Origin: Callipepla californica brunnescens
Taxonomy: Eukaryota; Chordata; Aves; Galliformes; Odontophoridae
Assembly: GCA_023055505.1 (NCBI GenBank)
Contig: JALIRH010000061.1
Span: 1,139,501-1,203,500 of the forward strand
Direction of reading: 5' to 3'
DNA length: 64,000 nucleotides
Below, piece after piece: positions 61,630-64,000 of the stretch. Each line of letters opens with the position of its first letter. Position 1 is the stretch's first letter. The position numbers and the translations under genes are program-made. Below the pieces are notes generated by a model, which ran no database searches, was not told the origin of the DNA, and worked only from the letters and a program-made list of their open reading frames with translations.

Positions 61630-64000
61630 AGTGAGTGATATTTAGACCCTGTATTAAATATTTTAATTCTACATAGAGGGAAGGAAATTATGTTCTGAGT
61701 GACGCATCTTTATAATATCTGCTCCCTTAAGAAATACAAATATTCAGTGTCACAATATAAGGAACCTCCAGTAAAACAAAGCTTGAGTTATCTTTTTAAA
61801 ACACAGAGATTACAGCTGTTCTGGAATGCATTATCCAGTCTACAAAATAATAAAATTAATTCTACTCTGCTTTCATTTAAATATTTTTCTGAGGAAAATG
61901 GAAGAACTGAGAATTTGAGGAAATACCTAATTAATGGTTAGTTTGTTGTACATTAGCAATTCTTGACAATTTATGTCTTTATGCAGCACTGAATGTATTA
62001 AATGAAAGGGGATATGTAATCAGGCATTCTATAAAGCTAATCAGACACACAGATGTGGTTTCAAAAGACAAGTATATGAACATTCATATTGTATAATCTA
62101 ATGGTTTAATGAACAGGTTTTCTGTAGGGAATTCTCTACGATTTTTAAAAGAGAGGGGGAAATGTCCATTTCTAAGTCGTAAATCCAGGAAAAAAAAGAA
62201 ACCTAAATCCAATTATTCAGCATAAACACAGACCTGAGCTTGAGCTGCCAGTCTCATTTGAATAGCTAGCAACTAAGGTAGACTTCCACTCCTCAGCAGA
62301 AAATGAGCCACCACCATTCCAGAAAGCCAAGTCCATCCTGCTTCCTTTTCTTTCCCATCATTAGAAGGCTGTGCTGTGTCTATAAAACAGAAATAGTATG
62401 CCCATATTTCTCCTTCACTTTCCAACTCTGTGATGGCTCAGAAAGCTTTAGGGCATTCACAGTTCTGCAAGTACCTTTACTGAGCAAACAGATGCGCTGT
62501 CACATTGTTCATGTGCAGCTAGTATTTTAGCAGACTGATGATGTTTTCTTGTGAAACTGAAGCCACAGAGAAGAAATAGCATTTTTAGCAATTTTTGTTT
62601 TAAATTCAAAGCAATATTCATGAAGCAAAGGAAAACATTTTTCTGGCATCAATTGTTTACTTGTAACAGCCTCGGAGGAGGTATTAGAACACTTAAATAC
62701 AGATACAAGGAAAATGTAAAATGAAAATGGAACATACCAGGCAACCAGGCTGTTTCCAGCTCCCTGTATAATTACTATAAACCTGTTTCTACTCATCCTG
62801 TAGATATTCTTTATGTCTGGAGACAGAGTGGAGCCTCCTTCCAGTATGCAAGCTTCTCTTGTATATAATTCCTTTTCTGCCAAGTAAGAAACCTAAAGAC
62901 CTAAAGTGGTTACAAGATGCATATGTGGGTCCAGAATTCCACAAGTGAATGCTGTCATTTGTCTCTTCCTAATTACCATGAATTCTTCCTCTGTGCATTC
63001 AATGGAGATGGGATTAACACAGCTATTCTGTTTAGAAATCAAACCTCAGCATCGTCACTTGCAGTGCTGTAGTAGCTAAATTTATGGTATCTTATCTTGC
63101 AGAAGAATCTCTGCTGTGTTCCAAGCCCATTTGCTAATGTCAGCATAGCTATTGAAATAGCACGAGTTCATTATATTGTTATTGTACATACAGCATAGCA
63201 AAAAGCCAAACAGAAGGTCAAATTCTGATCATGTGACTATGTGTATAAATCAAGACAATTTCCACCAAGTGAAATGAAATTGCTGGAATAGCTGGATAAA
63301 GAGAAAATTTATTATTGTGGCACTCAGTGAAACAGTGATTATAAATAACTACACAGACACATTCAAAGAATAGAATATATAATATTGTACCTTTGCACGC
63401 TTGGATTTTAAAACAAAACAAAACACAAAACCACAAATGGGAGAACTCAAGAATACACAGAGATTTTCCATTACTTTACCATACAATACTTCATGGAGTC
63501 TAAACTGCTTGAAATAAGATCTTCAAAGGAATATTTCCACTCATTAGTTTTGCAACCTTTTTCACCACTTCACTTAGCTCAGGAATATATGATTGTAAAA
63601 CAGATTTCTTAAAATTGATTACAGATATTTTCAATCTCCTTGATCTGCAGTTAGGGAACATTTTGCAGAATTAACAGAAATGACAACTTTTACTAAATCT
63701 GTTCTATAACGCTTCTCCCCATGTCAGAGAAAGAATCCTTTCCCAACATTATTCTTATTTCTTCTGTTTCTAGTTCTCTTCCATCCACTCAGGGCACTGA
63801 AACAGGCAGAGCTGCATGAGGATATCTGAATATGAGTCTGAAAGATCCAAAGAATCAAACATTATTTCCCCTGCAGAGAAAAGGAAAACACACAGAGAAA
63901 TGGTTTTAGGCTGCTGAGGCTCTAGTTTGTGCCACAGCATTAGCAAGGGGCCATTTCCTGTTATTATAAATGTGTGGACACATTCACACACATTTTGAAA

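Larger units (their letters stand above)
58857..64000. other. AT-rich non-coding stretch to the window end
   Basis: No gene or repeat family was recognised. Open frames of 99 codons (59675-59974 plus), 83 codons (61002-61253 minus) and 118 codons (62527-62883 minus) show no domain known to me. Confidence 0.45.

Noticed and set aside
62527..62883. Minus-strand frame of 118 codons
   Set aside because: Composition resembles random AT-rich translation, with no motif, no signal for splicing and no repeat relationship.

Overview
The window is vertebrate nuclear DNA, most likely from a galliform bird (chicken, turkey, quail or a close relative). The evidence is the repeat content. There are many 5'-truncated CR1 LINEs ending in repeats of ATTCTRTGATTCTGTGATT, two pieces of a Galluhop-type mariner, and avian-type endogenous retrovirus solo LTRs. 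There are no Alu-like SINEs and no L1. The species call is an inference from repeat families remembered, not searched.

No host protein-coding gene, tRNA, rRNA or CRISPR array could be supported. Open frames are short and follow base composition, or lie in repeats. The longest, at 45.1-45.7 kb, only reads through a CCTT microsatellite. The window reads as an AT-rich gene desert, or possibly the inside of a very long intron.

Layout: 0-1.8 kb, two mariner pieces in inverted tail-to-tail order. 7.0-7.2 kb, a CR1 tail. 7.84-8.89 kb, a young solo LTR with perfect 5-bp target duplications, directly abutting an older LTR-like repeat (about 8.9-9.62 kb). 11.0-12.5 kb, two CR1 copies, one with an internally deleted reverse transcriptase (RT). 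13.8-14.1 kb, an old CR1. 21.26-21.78 kb, a minus-strand LTR. 22.5-23.9 kb, a long decayed CR1. 24.2-24.9 kb, an unclassified GC-richer repeat-like block. 26.88-27.12 kb, a short solo LTR with TATA box and 5-bp target duplication. 29.9-30.2 kb, a CR1. 38.7-39.5 kb (+) and 42.2-43.1 kb (-), two CR1 copies in inverted order. 44.5 and 46.4 kb, CR1 pieces flanking a roughly 425-bp (CCTT)n/(CTTT)n tract. 53.4-54.6 kb, ancient LINE remnants. 55.3 kb, a bare CR1 tail. The remainder is unique-looking AT-rich sequence with simple repeats.

Nothing indicates an undescribed molecular system. The points worth a second look are structural: nested LTRs, the internally deleted mariner, the large polypyrimidine tract with regularly spaced interruptions, inverted repeat pairs, and a few unexplained blocks.
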